From positions 3,242,501-3,306,500 of the forward strand of contig NZ_CP145905.1 in the NCBI RefSeq assembly GCF_036894955.1: DNA of 64,000 bases, read 5' to 3'. The position numbers were made by a program, and so were the translations under genes. This document shows positions 20,763 through 29,732 of this stretch, one piece after another. Every line of letters starts with the position of its first letter. Position 1 is the stretch's first letter. Source of the stretch: Paenibacillus sp. KS-LC4. Lineage in GTDB: Bacteria > Bacillota > Bacilli > Paenibacillales > Paenibacillaceae. The notes beneath the pieces were generated by a model, which saw nothing but the letters and a program-made list of their open reading frames with translations, had not been told where the DNA came from and did not search any database.

Positions 20763-20969
20763 ATGACTAGAGGTTCAAATCAGCTCGTTGTGCCACAGGC
20801 TCGTGCAGCGCTGGAGCAAATGAAGTTTGAGGTTGCGCAGGAGCTTGGCATTCAATTGCCGCAGGATGGTTATTATGGTCATATGACGACGCGTGATATG
20901 GGCTCCATCGGAGGGTACATTACACGCCGTCTTATTCAAATGGCAGAGCAGCAGCTCTCTGGGCGCTGA
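20763..20969 (+). CDS. Alpha/beta-type small acid-soluble spore protein
   Basis: 68 residues with both SASP signatures: the N-terminal NQLVVPQARAALEQMKFEVAQELG, containing the Glu-cleaved GPR protease site region, and the C-terminal GHMTTRDMGSIGGYITRRLIQMAEQQL. These proteins coat DNA in the dormant spore core, protect it from UV and heat, and are degraded as an amino acid source at germination. The ATG follows GGAGG. The sigma-G promoter just upstream and a long hairpin downstream make it a monocistronic forespore gene. Confidence 0.95.
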   Translation: MTRGSNQLVVPQARAALEQMKFEVAQELGIQLPQDGYYGHMTTRDMGSIGGYITRRLIQMAEQQLSGR

Positions 20970-20983
20970 TTGCATGAAACCAA

Positions 20984-21049
20984 AGCAGCCAGACACGCGA
21001 ACAATAACTTGCTTTTTTACAAGCTATGTGTTCTCTTGCCTGGCTGTTT
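20984..21049. terminator. Terminator after the SASP gene
   Basis: CAGCCAG (20986-20992) pairs with CTGGCTG (21040-21046), with an inner CTTG/CAAG stem around a T-rich loop, and the plus strand continues TTT. It may serve the convergent APH gene as well. Confidence 0.55.
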
Positions 21050-21064
21050 CTATTCCGATGGTCG

Positions 21065-22021
21065 TTATCTCTGCTTTAAAAACCGCTCCCAGCCCTCCGT
21101 CGCATTGTCTCTGGCCCACTTCAGATGCGTTTGGTCGCTGTATTTGCGGTAAGCGCATTCAACTACAAAAATAAGATCCAAATACAAATCATACAGCCCC
21201 CGTCGTATTCGCTCCTCAGCTGTAAGCGCCCCACGACCATAGCCCCGCAAAAATGCCTCCGACAAGTTAAAGTGGCTAAAATAATGCTCCATTAATGGAT
21301 CGCCCCACATCGCCCGTTCAAAGTCGATAATGCCGCAAATTTGCTGCTCCTTCACAAAAATATTGCCATCCCACAAATCCCAGTGCAGCAGATGGGGTCT
21401 GGTCACAGCTTGCAAATGAGGCAAGCGGTCTTTGACCTCCTGTTCAATCACATAACGCTCTGCGGGCAGCGCGACTCCTGAATCGGTTGCATCATCAAGT
21501 ACGCCTTGCAGCATCGACCAAAAAGCATCCGGCCAGCTTGCGAACGACTCGTTCAGCGGATAATAGCCGAACCTCTCCCCCATTAATTCGTTCAGACAGG
21601 CATTGTACTGACCCAGCTGAAACTCAATTTGCTCGCGCTCCTCTTGGGTAAAGCTTTCCTTGACCTTATTATATGGCTCGCCTTCCAGCCGCTGCATCAC
21701 AAAATAATCAGTGGGGACAAGCAACCTAGATTGGTCGTACGCGTACACCTCAGGAACGGGTAAACGGTGATCCCGAGACACGAGCCTCATAACCTCCACC
21801 TCGGTGTTCATCATATCCTGCTCATAGCGCATCAGTGCCCCAACCGCTGTAGGTGCTACCTTTATAACTGATCGGATTCCGTCTTTAAGTGTCAGCTCAT
21901 ATGCCGTATTCGCCCAGCCATCGGTAAGCTCGCGCGAATGCGCAAGCTCCCTGCCGAAATGATGCTGGGCTATCTGTGCCAACTGCTGCGTGCTTAGCTT
22001 TAGCTTGATTTCATTGTCCAT
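21065..22021 (-). CDS. Aminoglycoside phosphotransferase-family kinase
   Basis: 318 residues with the APH/choline-kinase fold. The catalytic loop is LLHWDLWDGNIFV (the His-x-Asp base and Asn), followed by the metal-binding IIDFERAMWGDPLMEHYF. The N-lobe has VIKVAPT with the ATP-binding Lys. Length and the GDP-x-x-x-x-F tail fit the APH family, whose many non-resistance members phosphorylate sugars, amino alcohols or metabolites. Resistance should not be assumed. The gene overlaps the 3' end of the M42 peptidase gene by 22 bp, so the two are coupled. Ribosome site GAGGG. Confidence 0.85.
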   Translation of the reverse strand: MDNEIKLKLSTQQLAQIAQHHFGRELAHSRELTDGWANTAYELTLKDGIRSVIKVAPTAVGALMRYEQDMMNTEVEVMRLVSRDHRLPVPEVYAYDQSRLLVPTDYFVMQRLEGEPYNKVKESFTQEEREQIEFQLGQYNACLNELMGERFGYYPLNESFASWPDAFWSMLQGVLDDATDSGVALPAERYVIEQEVKDRLPHLQAVTRPHLLHWDLWDGNIFVKEQQICGIIDFERAMWGDPLMEHYFSHFNLSEAFLRGYGRGALTAEERIRRGLYDLYLDLIFVVECAYRKYSDQTHLKWARDNATEGWERFLKQR

Positions 22022-23088
22022 GAATATCCCTCATTTATATAGGATAACAACAACACTGCCGTGTTAATGATCGCATCTGCATGCGTCCGTTCCATTGCAT
22101 GCGAGGCATGCACGCCTGGACCAATGAGAGCAGCCCGAATATTGCTGCCTCCGCGCAGCGCAGCCGATGCATCCGAGCCATATTGCGGATAAATATCGAC
22201 CGCATAGGAGATGCCTGATGCCTTTGCCAGCTCAATTAGCTTTGAGGTCATCTCATAATCATAAGGGCCGGAGGAATCTTTGGCGCAAATGGATACATCA
22301 CGCTCGCTAGCCGATAAGTCATCACCTAGAGCGCCCATATCAATCGCAATTAGCTCCGTCACATCTGGCGGCATATAGGCATTACCATGTCCAACCTCTT
22401 CATAAGTGGAAAAGATCAGCTTAATCGTACGCTCTGGACGTCTCCCCTCGCGTGCGAACCACTCCAGCAATCCAAATAAGGCAGCGACGCTAGCTTTATC
22501 GTCCAAATGCCGCGATTTTACCCAGCTATTGTCCATTATTTTTGTGCGCGGGTCCCAGGAAATAATATCGCCAACCTCAATGCCAAGCTGCTTCGTCTGC
22601 TCTTTGGACGTCGTATCCGCATCCAGACGAATTTCCATATTTTCCTCGCTGCGCTTCCAATCCCTTGCCTCAGGGTACACATGAACGGATGTTTTCGTCG
22701 ACAGCACGGTTCCTTCATACTGGCGGCCATCGCGCGTATGGACGAGGCAATATTCGCCTTCTACCGTGTGCATGGCATAACCGCCAATAGGCGTAAAACG
22801 CAGCATGCCATTTGGTTTGATCGCGCGCACCATGGCCCCCAGTGTATCGACATGCGCAGTTAAAGCAAGCGTGCCAGCTGTCGATGCCCCTGTTCCCGGA
22901 ATCGTAATGATTCCATTGCCCTTCGGCGTCAGCTCCAGCTCAAAGCCATGCTTGCCTGCTTCCTCCTCCAGCAATTTCATAATCGCCATGCAATAGCCGC
23001 TAGGGCTTGGTGTTTGAAGCAAGCGATTTAAAAAATCCAGTATGTATTCGCGGTTAAGTTGTTTTTGCAATAGGTTAGTCAATGTCAT
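22000..23088 (-). CDS. M42-family metallo-aminopeptidase
   Basis: 362 residues. The M42 (glutamyl aminopeptidase/FrvX) pattern of two-zinc residues is seen: LTAHVDTLGAMV (His and Asp), SRHLDDKASVAA (bridging Asp), STYEEVGHG (catalytic Glu and metal Glu), IDMGALG and the distal THADAI (His). These are cytoplasmic, self-compartmentalising aminopeptidases, often annotated endoglucanase in error. The start ATG at 23088 lies very close to AGAGGAG; TTG at 23082 has better spacing and may be the true start. The APH gene follows with overlap. Confidence 0.88.
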   Translation of the reverse strand: MTLTNLLQKQLNREYILDFLNRLLQTPSPSGYCMAIMKLLEEEAGKHGFELELTPKGNGIITIPGTGASTAGTLALTAHVDTLGAMVRAIKPNGMLRFTPIGGYAMHTVEGEYCLVHTRDGRQYEGTVLSTKTSVHVYPEARDWKRSEENMEIRLDADTTSKEQTKQLGIEVGDIISWDPRTKIMDNSWVKSRHLDDKASVAALFGLLEWFAREGRRPERTIKLIFSTYEEVGHGNAYMPPDVTELIAIDMGALGDDLSASERDVSICAKDSSGPYDYEMTSKLIELAKASGISYAVDIYPQYGSDASAALRGGSNIRAALIGPGVHASHAMERTHADAIINTAVLLLSYINEGYSWTMKSS

Positions 23089-23230
23089 TCTCCTCTTTCT
23101 ATCTATTTTTATTGTATGATTAAGTATAGGCAATTTCTTATATGGTTGAGAAGCGAATTTATTTTTGACTCATCTCAAAATAGGCTATAAACTTAGCTGT
23201 CAGCATCTGAAGTCAGGAGATTGGAAAGAT

Positions 23231-24475
23231 ATGAAGCGAAAAATACGGATTTTCCTTATATGGCTTAGCATTGCCGCCTCAACTGGGGTGCTTACAGGAG
23301 CTTCTTCTGCGCTGCTGCTAGCGCTGTTGGAGGCTGCAACGAATCAGCGCTTGACGCATCCGTGGCTGCTTTGGCTCCTTCCGCTAGGCGGAGCTATGGT
23401 CAGCTACATCTATATGAAGCATGGCAGGGATGCCGGCAAAGGGAACAACCTCGTACTGGAGCAGCTGCATGCGGAGGAGGGCGCAGTTCCGCTGCGCATG
23501 GCGCCCCTCGTCCTATTCGGCACGATGATTACTCACTTATTCGGCGGATCTGCCGGACGTGAAGGGACTGCCGTACAGATGGGTGGAAGTCTCGCCAGCT
23601 ACATTGGACGCCTTTGCAAGCTTGGCGGAATAGAGCGGAAAATGCTGCTCATCTGCGGCATTAGCGGCGGGTTCGGCTCTGTCTTCGGCACCCCGCTCGC
23701 TGGCGCCATATTCAGCCTGGAGCTGCTCGCAATTGGTCTCGTCCCCTACTGGCTGCTGCTGCCCGCTTTGGCGGCAGGCTTTACTGGACATGCCGTAGCC
23801 CTGGGGCTAGGTACGCATCATAGCCATTATGCAATTGGCAGCCTGCCAAGCTTTAATATGCACCTGCTGCTCTCGATTTTACTCGCTTCGGTTTTGTTCG
23901 GCCTGATGGCGCGGCTGTTCATCGTGCTCACCCATAAGCTCAAGGCATTATTCAGCCATTATTTCCCGAATCTCGCTATCAAAAGCTTCGTCGGCGGTCT
24001 GCTCATCGTTTTGCTTGTCTATATTTTGGGTACACGCGATTATTTAGGCCTCGGTCTTCCTTTAATGGAACAGGCCTTTCATGAGGCACTGTCGCCTCTC
24101 GCTTTTTTACTAAAAATGCTGTTCACCGCCGTTACGCTTGGTGCTGGCTTTCAAGGTGGTGAGGTTACGCCCTTGTTCGTCATCGGCTCAGCTTTGGGCA
24201 GCGCCCTTGGCGGCCTGCTGTCAGTATCCGTTCCGCTGCTTGCAGGCATTGGCTTCGTTGCCGTATTTGGCAGTGCCGCTAATACGCCGCTCGCCGCTGC
24301 CATAATGGGCATGGAGCTGTTCGGCCTCGACGCCTTCCCGTATTTACTGCTAGGCTGCTTCGTTAGCTACCTTTTCTCTGGACATACAGGTATCTACTGG
24401 TCTAAGCGTACCCACAGGCTGAAGCTTCGCTTCAAACGCCTAAAGCAGGAGAAGTCGCTCGAAGAAACAACGTGA
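23231..24475 (+). CDS. CLC-family ion transporter, fluoride (CLC-F/EriC-F) type
   Basis: 414 residues, about ten or more membrane helices. CLC signatures are GSAGREGTAVQMG, GSVFGTPLAGAIFSLE and FQGGEVTPLFVIG. In place of the chloride-coordinating GSGIP motif it has GKGNNLVLEQLHAEE, and the last signature carries Val-Thr in GGEVTP; both are hallmarks of the CLC-F branch, which exports fluoride in exchange for protons (family knowledge, residues as in the Enterococcus CLC-F). Fluoride protects enolase and pyrophosphatase from inhibition, so this is a resistance gene. The ATG at 23231 follows AGGAGA. No crcB-motif fluoride riboswitch was recognised in the leader. Divergent from the M42 gene. Confidence 0.82.
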   Translation: MKRKIRIFLIWLSIAASTGVLTGASSALLLALLEAATNQRLTHPWLLWLLPLGGAMVSYIYMKHGRDAGKGNNLVLEQLHAEEGAVPLRMAPLVLFGTMITHLFGGSAGREGTAVQMGGSLASYIGRLCKLGGIERKMLLICGISGGFGSVFGTPLAGAIFSLELLAIGLVPYWLLLPALAAGFTGHAVALGLGTHHSHYAIGSLPSFNMHLLLSILLASVLFGLMARLFIVLTHKLKALFSHYFPNLAIKSFVGGLLIVLLVYILGTRDYLGLGLPLMEQAFHEALSPLAFLLKMLFTAVTLGAGFQGGEVTPLFVIGSALGSALGGLLSVSVPLLAGIGFVAVFGSAANTPLAAAIMGMELFGLDAFPYLLLGCFVSYLFSGHTGIYWSKRTHRLKLRFKRLKQEKSLEETT

Positions 24476-24543
24476 GGTCAGGCGATTGGGTCAAGGCGTA
24501 GGATATCCGCAAGATCCGGCATTTTTCTTCGAATTTCATCCTA

Positions 24544-25047
24544 TTAGGATTTTAAGCAGGTCATTTTAATTTGGGTGAGGTTTTCCACATTGATTTCAAT
24601 TTGTAATTCAGAATGCTCATTAATAGCGATTAAAATGTTTTCTTTCAGTTCTAAGCTTTTGATAGGGTTTGTATTTTCAAAAAACATTCCCCATACCAAT
24701 TGGTCTTCAGCATCCGTACAAGCAATAAAGCCTTCATTGCCCATTTGACCATCACCGCCAAGGATTTTCCCGCCTTGATAATCCATACTTACCCATTCAT
24801 CCACGACCGTCCAAGATTCATTATTATACTTTTCTATACTTTCAATGGTCGTGTCACATAAGGGTGAGCAAAATAATTCACTTTCTTTTGTGTTAGGGTT
24901 ATAGGTGCTGTAAGTATTCAGAATTGTTATCGTTCCATTTGGAAAGAGAATGCCATTCATACCGGGCAATTCATGTTTTTCAGAATTCCAATGCTCCGCA
25001 ATAATCATATTCATGACAGAACCCCATTTATATTTTTTTCCAGTCAT
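24544..25047 (-). CDS. Hypothetical protein, low-GC
   Basis: About 167 residues (or 156 from ATG at 25014, which has GGGG eight bases upstream). I do not recognise a family. It is soluble and rich in beta-type segments (GMNGILFPNGTITILNTYSTY, then EDQLVWGMFFENTNPI) and contains two nearby Cys in LFCSPLCDTT. Base composition is visibly more AT-rich than its neighbours, which suggests recent acquisition. It faces the CLC gene tail to tail. A single-domain immunity or cytoplasmic binding protein is possible, but nothing proves it. Confidence 0.55.
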   Translation of the reverse strand: MTGKKYKWGSVMNMIIAEHWNSEKHELPGMNGILFPNGTITILNTYSTYNPNTKESELFCSPLCDTTIESIEKYNNESWTVVDEWVSMDYQGGKILGGDGQMGNEGFIACTDAEDQLVWGMFFENTNPIKSLELKENILIAINEHSELQIEINVENLTQIKMTCLKS

Positions 25048-25182
25048 TCATTGTGTACTTCCTCAACCTCTTCAACCTTTGCAGCAAGTCCTAATTATTT
25101 TACCAACTAAACGCTATGCTCCACCATGCATCAAAACAACCATTATTGTACGGATACGCACAATGGTCAAGCCTGAATGCCG

Positions 25183-25221
25183 AAAAAACCGAGATCCTTC
25201 TATTAAGGATGCCGGTTTTTT
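25183..25221. terminator. Terminator after the radical SAM gene
   Basis: ACCG..ATCCTT (25188-25199) folds with AAGGAT..CGGT (25205-25216), flanked by A6 and T6 runs, so it can act on either strand. It lies 11 bp past the radical SAM stop. Confidence 0.8.
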
Positions 25222-25232
25222 GGTTGACCATC

Positions 25233-26132
25233 TTATGCCCCTGTTCCAAAGCGCTTGCGATAGCCGCATTTTCGGCAAAGCTCCTCGACCGCTTCTCTGC
25301 GGGAAAAGCCTTCCACCAGCTTAATCGCCCGATCACCCTCGATAATGTCCGAAAAGGGTTGATCATTAATATTTCCAAGATCAATGACGCCTTCACCATC
25401 CAGGCAGCAGGGTACGACCGTTCCATCGACCAAAATGCCCGCCTGATTGCGCAGCCCATAGCAGAAGCCTTTGCCGTCATCCTCTTCTGCCTTTAAATCT
25501 GGCCATTCAAACTCATGATCCTGATTCAAGTAAATGCGGTCGGCAATTTTCAGTCCTTTACCTGGAGCAACCCGCTCCTCAATGAAATAATCCAACCCGA
25601 ATTGCTGCTCAATGATTGACAAAACGTCGCGATTGCGCTGTCGCTCCGCATTTGTCGCATTATCGGTATGCAAATTCCAAAGGCGAAGCGATATGATCAT
25701 ATTGGTCCGCTCAACCGCTTCACGTGCAAAATCCAATACGCTTCGCACATATCCCTCTTTATTCGTCGAGCCAACATGCCCATCAAAGCTATGCAAGGAA
25801 AAATTCATTTGGCGCAGCGCCGGCTTTGTCAAAATTTTCTCCTTCACTTTATGAAGCAGCGTCCCGTTCGACGTTAAATTGACTTTAAAGCCGTGCTTTT
25901 GGCTAAGATCCAGCAACTCGTCAATTTTCGGATGCAGCAGGGGCTCACCTTTTAGATGAAAATAAATATAGTCCGTAAACGGTTTAATCTGCTCCAGCCG
26001 CTTCTCGAAATCCTCGACCTGAATGAAGCCCTTTGCCCGCTGTGTCTGGGGACAGAAGGTGCATGCCAAATTGCAGATGCTCGTAATTTCCACATAAAAC
26101 TTCTTAAACCTCTTCATTCCTCGTTGCTCCAT
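25233..26132 (-). CDS. Radical SAM protein with SPASM-like C-terminal cluster
   Basis: 299 residues. The N-terminal radical SAM motif CNLACTFC (CxxxCxxC, about residues 19-26) binds the SAM-cleaving [4Fe-4S] cluster; HLKGEPLLHP and VNLTSNGTLL are typical barrel motifs. The C-terminal part has GTVVPCCLDGEG and CRKCGYRKRF, giving Cys ligands for an auxiliary SPASM/Twitch cluster. Members modify peptides, sugars or proteins; no peptide precursor or transporter lies next to it, so the substrate is open. It is monocistronic. A start at the sixth codon (MKRFKKF) is also possible. Confidence 0.85.
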   Translation of the reverse strand: MEQRGMKRFKKFYVEITSICNLACTFCPQTQRAKGFIQVEDFEKRLEQIKPFTDYIYFHLKGEPLLHPKIDELLDLSQKHGFKVNLTSNGTLLHKVKEKILTKPALRQMNFSLHSFDGHVGSTNKEGYVRSVLDFAREAVERTNMIISLRLWNLHTDNATNAERQRNRDVLSIIEQQFGLDYFIEERVAPGKGLKIADRIYLNQDHEFEWPDLKAEEDDGKGFCYGLRNQAGILVDGTVVPCCLDGEGVIDLGNINDQPFSDIIEGDRAIKLVEGFSRREAVEELCRKCGYRKRFGTGA

Positions 26133-26208
26133 TCTGCTCGGTAGTCCTTCCTGCTATTATAGCATGCTCCCCGCTTGCGCGACCATTATGCTATAAAAGC
26201 CTCTAGCT

Positions 26209-28809
26209 TCAATGAAAGGATCGCCAGAAAGCGCCTTCTGTCGCAATAATGGAGCGTATTTGGGCATAAGGAATGCGGAATGTCGGGAACCCGGCAGCAT
26301 ATGGCGCAATATCATACGGATTGAAATAAAGATGCAGCGCATCCTCCGTTACATAAAAAGGCTGATCCGGTTTTATTCCGGTATACGTATCTGGGAACAC
26401 ATAGCTATACTGAGGATCGTTCTTAATTTGCTCGCCAACGATATCGCTCAGCACCTGTACATAATTGCTTCCTGGCTGGAACAGATTTCTCAGCTCGTAC
26501 ATGGACCCGTCGATGACATTGATGTGGCTGTAAATCATAGTCGGCATGCCATGTGCAGCCCCAAACGGGAAATGATAGCCGTTTAACTGCAGGACGAGCA
26601 GGTTTTTGTGAAACCAGGTGACATCAAAATCACCGTCATACGAATACTCCAGCTGCACATTCGCCGGGATCGGCTTCACCTGAGACAGCTCCGCAAGCCG
26701 GCGGTTTACCTGCTGCTGTGCCGCTTGATTGACCATGCCCTCTACGCTTGGATAATACACTAAATAATCAACGTTCGGTTTATATTTATGTTCCTTGACT
26801 CGAAGGGGGACTCGCAGCGGAATAACCGTATTGCTTTGCCAAATAAGGCGTCCGCTGCGCGTATAATAGGACTCGCGGTTATCGACAATCGCCTGCACAA
26901 CGCCATCTATGATCGTTAACACGCCTCTGCCAGACAGCCGAGGATACCCCGGAGCGGGCTGTCCCTTCGTATTAATAAAATAGGTCTGCTTCCCGTCAGT
27001 AACGGAGGCCAGCCCATATTTATAATCCGACACATCCGTGAAAAAATAATCCGTCAGCAGCTTGCCGTCATGATCTGCAATGGCATAAAGGGAGCCCAGA
27101 TACGGCTGATCGGCGTTTCTCGCCTTTCCAAGCGCCAATCGCTGCTCGCCAAGCTGGCGAATATCATTATAGGCTGGCTGAACGACATAGCCGCCCCGCT
27201 TGTCAATGACGCCATACAGCGCGCCAAAATCCTCCGCTGTATTCACAATGGCCCGGCCATCCTGAAACGGCATAGCTGACGTAAACGCCGGATAAATGAC
27301 CGATTGGCCGCGCTCATTGATGTACCCGTATTTGCCATTTTGCTCTGGCTGATAGGAAAGCAGCCCTTCCCCAAGCTGGCCCACATCATAAAACGGGTAT
27401 TCGGCAAGCTTGCGTCCGTTTCGATCAATTAGCGCAAAGGCCTGCTCATGCAGCTTGACGACGACTTTTCCTTTCGCAAAATCGCCGGCGCTTTCGAACT
27501 GTGCCGGTATAACCTCCGCCCCTTTACGATCCAAGTACCCATATTTGGAGCTGCTGTCGGCTTCATTCATGACATAGAACATCGCCCGTTCATCTGCAAA
27601 CGCAGAAATGTATGAATAGGCCTTAGGGGTAAGAACATTCCCTCGCTCATCAATGATTTTAAAGCCTGCGCTATCTATGATGACCGCCCGGCCTTCCGAG
27701 AATAGGCCAATAAAATCATAGATCGGCTGAATCCGGAAAGCACCTGACATGTCAATTAGACCGCTCTTGTTGCCTGACTGCACGACAGCGAGCCCATTTG
27801 GCTGAAAAGCATCCGCACTGCTGTATTGCGGCGCAATGACGAAGCTTCCTTTTGCGTCGATATAACCCCATTTTGTTCCGCTCGTCGTCTTTACTGCTGC
27901 CGGAAGCAGTACGGCTCGGCGAGCATGCTCCATTTCCCCTGTTTCCAATGCAGCTTCTGCATATTGCGTTCCAGCGTGATCCATGACGTCCATGTCGGCA
28001 GTCATTCCTGTTGCTTGCTGGGCCGCCTCTGTGCCTGCCTCTCCTCTGCCATTAGCCAATATGATGGCATGCTTTAATTGCTTCAGCACCTCAAGGGATG
28101 GATAAGGCTCAGGAAAGCTAAGCGCCTTGTGGACAGAGGCAAGCGCCGCCTGCAACTGGCACGCTTTAAACTGCGCATCTGCAAGATGAAACCAGTAGAA
28201 GCCAAAATCCGGCTGCTCAGCTACCATTCGCTCATAATAATGGACGACTTTGCAGAAGTAATAAGGATAGACATCTTGCGCCGGAACAAGCATTCCTTTC
28301 GACCAGCGCATGACATGGACATCATACGCTTCCCCCGTGTCATGTGCCCACAATGCCAGTTCGGCCTGCCCATCTCTTCCCGCTGGTCCCGGCATATCCT
28401 CCACATCCACATAGCTGAAATTGATGCCATCCGGCAGTACAGGGCAAAGCTTGAAATTGCTGTAAGCATACACCGAAAGCGTGGACCAAATTGCCCCAAT
28501 CTGCCAGCCAATGATTAAATTACAGCATAGATAGCTAGTTACAGGGGCGGCAGTCATTACCGTTACGCCGTACCCGCTTCCTTTCACACAAGCGCCTATC
28601 ACCCAGCCAAACTGACAATGCTGCAAAATCATAACATAATATTCGTTATTCAAACGATACACCGCTGCTACCTCGGGGCAACCGTCCCCATTAAAATCCG
28701 CCACTACAACTGCATAATGTGGAGACGGGCACGAAATTTCAGCCAGCTCCGCTCCAACTGGCAAGTGAGCGGCAGCCAATCGCACCCACTGCATGTCATC
28801 CGTATTCAT
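26209..28809 (-). CDS. WG-repeat protein with FG-GAP-like N-terminus and DUF3298-type C-terminus
   Basis: About 866 residues, no signal peptide. The N-terminus resembles one FG-GAP blade (VVVADFNGDGCPEVAAVYRL). A short TPR-like helix pair follows (FYWFHLADAQFKACQLQAALASVHKAL). Residues about 320-640 hold at least five WG repeats of the type WGYIDAKGSFVIAPQYSSA, GLIDMSGAFRIQPIYD, YGYLDRKGAEVIPAQFE, YGYINERGQSVIYPAFT and YGVIDKRGGYVVQPAYN. The C-terminal 200 residues match the DUF3298/RsiV-like fold (YSYDGDFDVTWFHKN; HGMPTMIYSHINVIDG). WG proteins are predicted binding scaffolds; the cytoplasmic location without a signal is odd for a DUF3298 protein. Start taken at ATG 28809. Confidence 0.8.
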   Translation of the reverse strand: MNTDDMQWVRLAAAHLPVGAELAEISCPSPHYAVVVADFNGDGCPEVAAVYRLNNEYYVMILQHCQFGWVIGACVKGSGYGVTVMTAAPVTSYLCCNLIIGWQIGAIWSTLSVYAYSNFKLCPVLPDGINFSYVDVEDMPGPAGRDGQAELALWAHDTGEAYDVHVMRWSKGMLVPAQDVYPYYFCKVVHYYERMVAEQPDFGFYWFHLADAQFKACQLQAALASVHKALSFPEPYPSLEVLKQLKHAIILANGRGEAGTEAAQQATGMTADMDVMDHAGTQYAEAALETGEMEHARRAVLLPAAVKTTSGTKWGYIDAKGSFVIAPQYSSADAFQPNGLAVVQSGNKSGLIDMSGAFRIQPIYDFIGLFSEGRAVIIDSAGFKIIDERGNVLTPKAYSYISAFADERAMFYVMNEADSSSKYGYLDRKGAEVIPAQFESAGDFAKGKVVVKLHEQAFALIDRNGRKLAEYPFYDVGQLGEGLLSYQPEQNGKYGYINERGQSVIYPAFTSAMPFQDGRAIVNTAEDFGALYGVIDKRGGYVVQPAYNDIRQLGEQRLALGKARNADQPYLGSLYAIADHDGKLLTDYFFTDVSDYKYGLASVTDGKQTYFINTKGQPAPGYPRLSGRGVLTIIDGVVQAIVDNRESYYTRSGRLIWQSNTVIPLRVPLRVKEHKYKPNVDYLVYYPSVEGMVNQAAQQQVNRRLAELSQVKPIPANVQLEYSYDGDFDVTWFHKNLLVLQLNGYHFPFGAAHGMPTMIYSHINVIDGSMYELRNLFQPGSNYVQVLSDIVGEQIKNDPQYSYVFPDTYTGIKPDQPFYVTEDALHLYFNPYDIAPYAAGFPTFRIPYAQIRSIIATEGAFWRSFH

Positions 28810-29042
28810 GATCCTCACACCCCACCCGTATACGACTGGAATTTATCCTTAACAAACTAAACATATGCAGGAGAAAAAGGAATATGATCGCGTTCACGAA
28901 TGTCAATGATATAAGAAGACATATTATTTATTATGTAAACAAAATAAAGCCGGGACATTCCCTATCAGTGGTACGCTCCCATCATAGTAGACAGTAGAAA
29001 AAACAAAAATTTCTACGTCTACTCATGATGGGGGTTTTTCTC

Positions 29043-29732
29043 ATGTCAAAAAGAAGTCCTGTTCCTTTAGAAATCAAACTACAAATTGTACAACGATGTC
29101 TGGATTACCGTTCCAACCCAAATGCTGAGGCTAAACACATGGGGGTGAGCCAGGACTCAGTCAAGGATTGGATCAGAAAATATAGCGCACATGGATTGGA
29201 CGGGTTAACGGAATCGAAAACGTGGAAAACGTATGCCAAGGAATTGAAGCTTGATGCAATCCAGGATGTTGTGTCTGGTCGTTTATCCTTAACTGCCGCA
29301 ACAGAAAAATATCATATTTCAAGCAGAAGTGTGTTGTCGAAATGGCTAACCAAGTATACTGAGGAGATCAAATGGAAACCTGCGCGTAAAGGGAAAGGAC
29401 GATCTCCTATGAACAAAGGACGTAAGACAACGCTTGAAGAACGGATTGAAATCGCACAATATACGCTGGCTCATGACTTGGATTATTCAAAAGCGATGGA
29501 GAAGTTTGGTGTATCTTATCAACAGGTATATGCATGGGTACGAAAATACCAAGCAGGTCAAGAAGGAGCCCTTCAGGATGGTCGGGGACGTAAAAAGCCT
29601 GTAGAAGAACTCGGCGAGCAAGAACGACTCAAGCTACGGATCAAAGAACTAGAAGCCCGAAATGAATACCTAGAGATGGAGAATGCCTTCGCAAAAAAGT
29701 TGGCAGAGATCGAGCGACGAAAACCACGTTAA
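29043..29732 (+). CDS. IS3-family transposase OrfA (helix-turn-helix protein)
   Basis: 229 residues from ATG 29043 (GGGGGT eight bases upstream). It carries tandem helix-turn-helix modules (PLEIKLQIVQRCLDYRSNPNAEAKHMGVSQDSVKDWIRKY and later YSKAMEKFGVSYQQVYAWVRKY) that bind the element ends, then a C-terminal leucine-zipper-like coil (RLKLRIKELEARNEYLEMENAF) for dimerisation. The long, double-HTH OrfA is the IS150 type. Near the end the ribosome can slip at 29693-29699 to make the OrfAB transposase; unshifted OrfA acts as a regulator in this family. Confidence 0.92.
   Translation: MSKRSPVPLEIKLQIVQRCLDYRSNPNAEAKHMGVSQDSVKDWIRKYSAHGLDGLTESKTWKTYAKELKLDAIQDVVSGRLSLTAATEKYHISSRSVLSKWLTKYTEEIKWKPARKGKGRSPMNKGRKTTLEERIEIAQYTLAHDLDYSKAMEKFGVSYQQVYAWVRKYQAGQEGALQDGRGRKKPVEELGEQERLKLRIKELEARNEYLEMENAFAKKLAEIERRKPR
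29693..29699 (+). other. Programmed -1 frameshift site of the IS
   Basis: The heptamer A AAA AAG (zero frame GCA AAA AAG) lies 10 codons before the orfA stop. Slipping by -1 opens the orfB frame, as required for the fused transposase in IS3 elements. Confidence 0.85.

Noticed and set aside
21065-22021. Antibiotic resistance reading of the APH-family gene
   Set aside because: It is coupled to a peptidase gene and has no specific resistance-enzyme signature; APH-fold kinases have many substrates.
23134-23230. Possible fluoride riboswitch before the CLC-F gene
   Set aside because: No crcB-motif pairing or conserved core could be traced by eye.
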